Shown: piece by piece, positions 32,710 to 32,830 of the stretch
Layout: the number at the start of each line of letters is the position of its first letter
Position numbering within the stretch: position 1 is the stretch's first letter
Assembly (NCBI GenBank): GCA_944391725.1
Contig: CALXUQ010000017.1
Span: 1 to 32,830, forward strand
Reading direction: 5' to 3'
DNA: 32,830 nucleotides
Source: an uncultured Alphaproteobacteria bacterium
GTDB taxonomy: Bacteria; Pseudomonadota; Alphaproteobacteria; RF32; CAG-239
The notes under the pieces: model-generated
What the model was told of the DNA's origin: nothing
Database searches by the model: none
The model's input: only the letters and a program-made list of their open reading frames with translations
Program-made: the position numbers and the translations under genes

Positions 32710-32830
32710 CCGCTTTGTCGCCGCGATGAGGTGAGTTTGGAAAAAGCGAGCTAAGCGGTGAGTTATAAAGAAAAAGTGAATAAGAGATATAAGAAGATAC
32801 GCAGACGGTAGTATCGAATAAAAAAGATAT

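Overview
This window looks like the chromosome of a host-associated alphaproteobacterium. The clues are the protein style (SPOR domain, VirB/Trb-type secretion proteins, a lipase-fold family common in this class), AT-rich spacers between moderately GC-rich genes, and a possible rRNA-type promoter at the right edge. I cannot name a genus. An uncultured gut or intracellular lineage is a guess.

Most of the window is one large, heavily remodelled type IV secretion system (T4SS). Block 1 (+ strand, 1-15855) encodes a large unknown protein, a VirB8-like protein, a tiny VirB7-like lipoprotein, a second VirB8-like protein, a VirB9-like protein ending in a peptidoglycan-binding SPOR domain, a membrane-anchored giant of about 17-residue repeats, a second repeat giant ending in a VirB10 domain, and a VirB11 ATPase. 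Block 2 (- strand, 22551-16129) encodes a double-HTH regulator with a catalytically dead S24/LexA-like domain and a strong terminator. After it come four closely spaced genes: an 861-aa protein with acidic tandem repeats, a 188-aa protein, a secretin-like lipoprotein and a single-pass membrane protein. Block 3 (- strand, 31106-22696) is a tight operon of a small membrane protein and four VirB6/TrbL-like proteins. All four have export signals, one is a predicted lipoprotein, and the last carries an intact M23 (LytM) peptidoglycan peptidase domain. Block 4 (- strand, 32487-31181) holds a small lipoprotein and a lipase-fold protein whose catalytic residues all appear substituted. The last 200 bases hold a near-consensus promoter with an A/T-rich upstream element, pointing out of the window.

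How the parts may work together (inference): the VirB8 pair and VirB6 paralogues would form the inner-membrane platform. VirB7, VirB9 and VirB10, perhaps with the secretin-like lipoprotein, would form the outer-membrane core, and VirB11 would power it. The two repeat proteins could span the periplasm, with the inner-membrane anchor and the VirB10 cap on separate polypeptides. The M23 and SPOR modules suggest a machine that opens the cell wall and docks to it by itself. VirB4, VirD4, pilin (VirB2), VirB3 and VirB5 are not seen here and would have to be encoded elsewhere. No rRNA, tRNA, CRISPR array, transposase or integrase gene was found inside the window.
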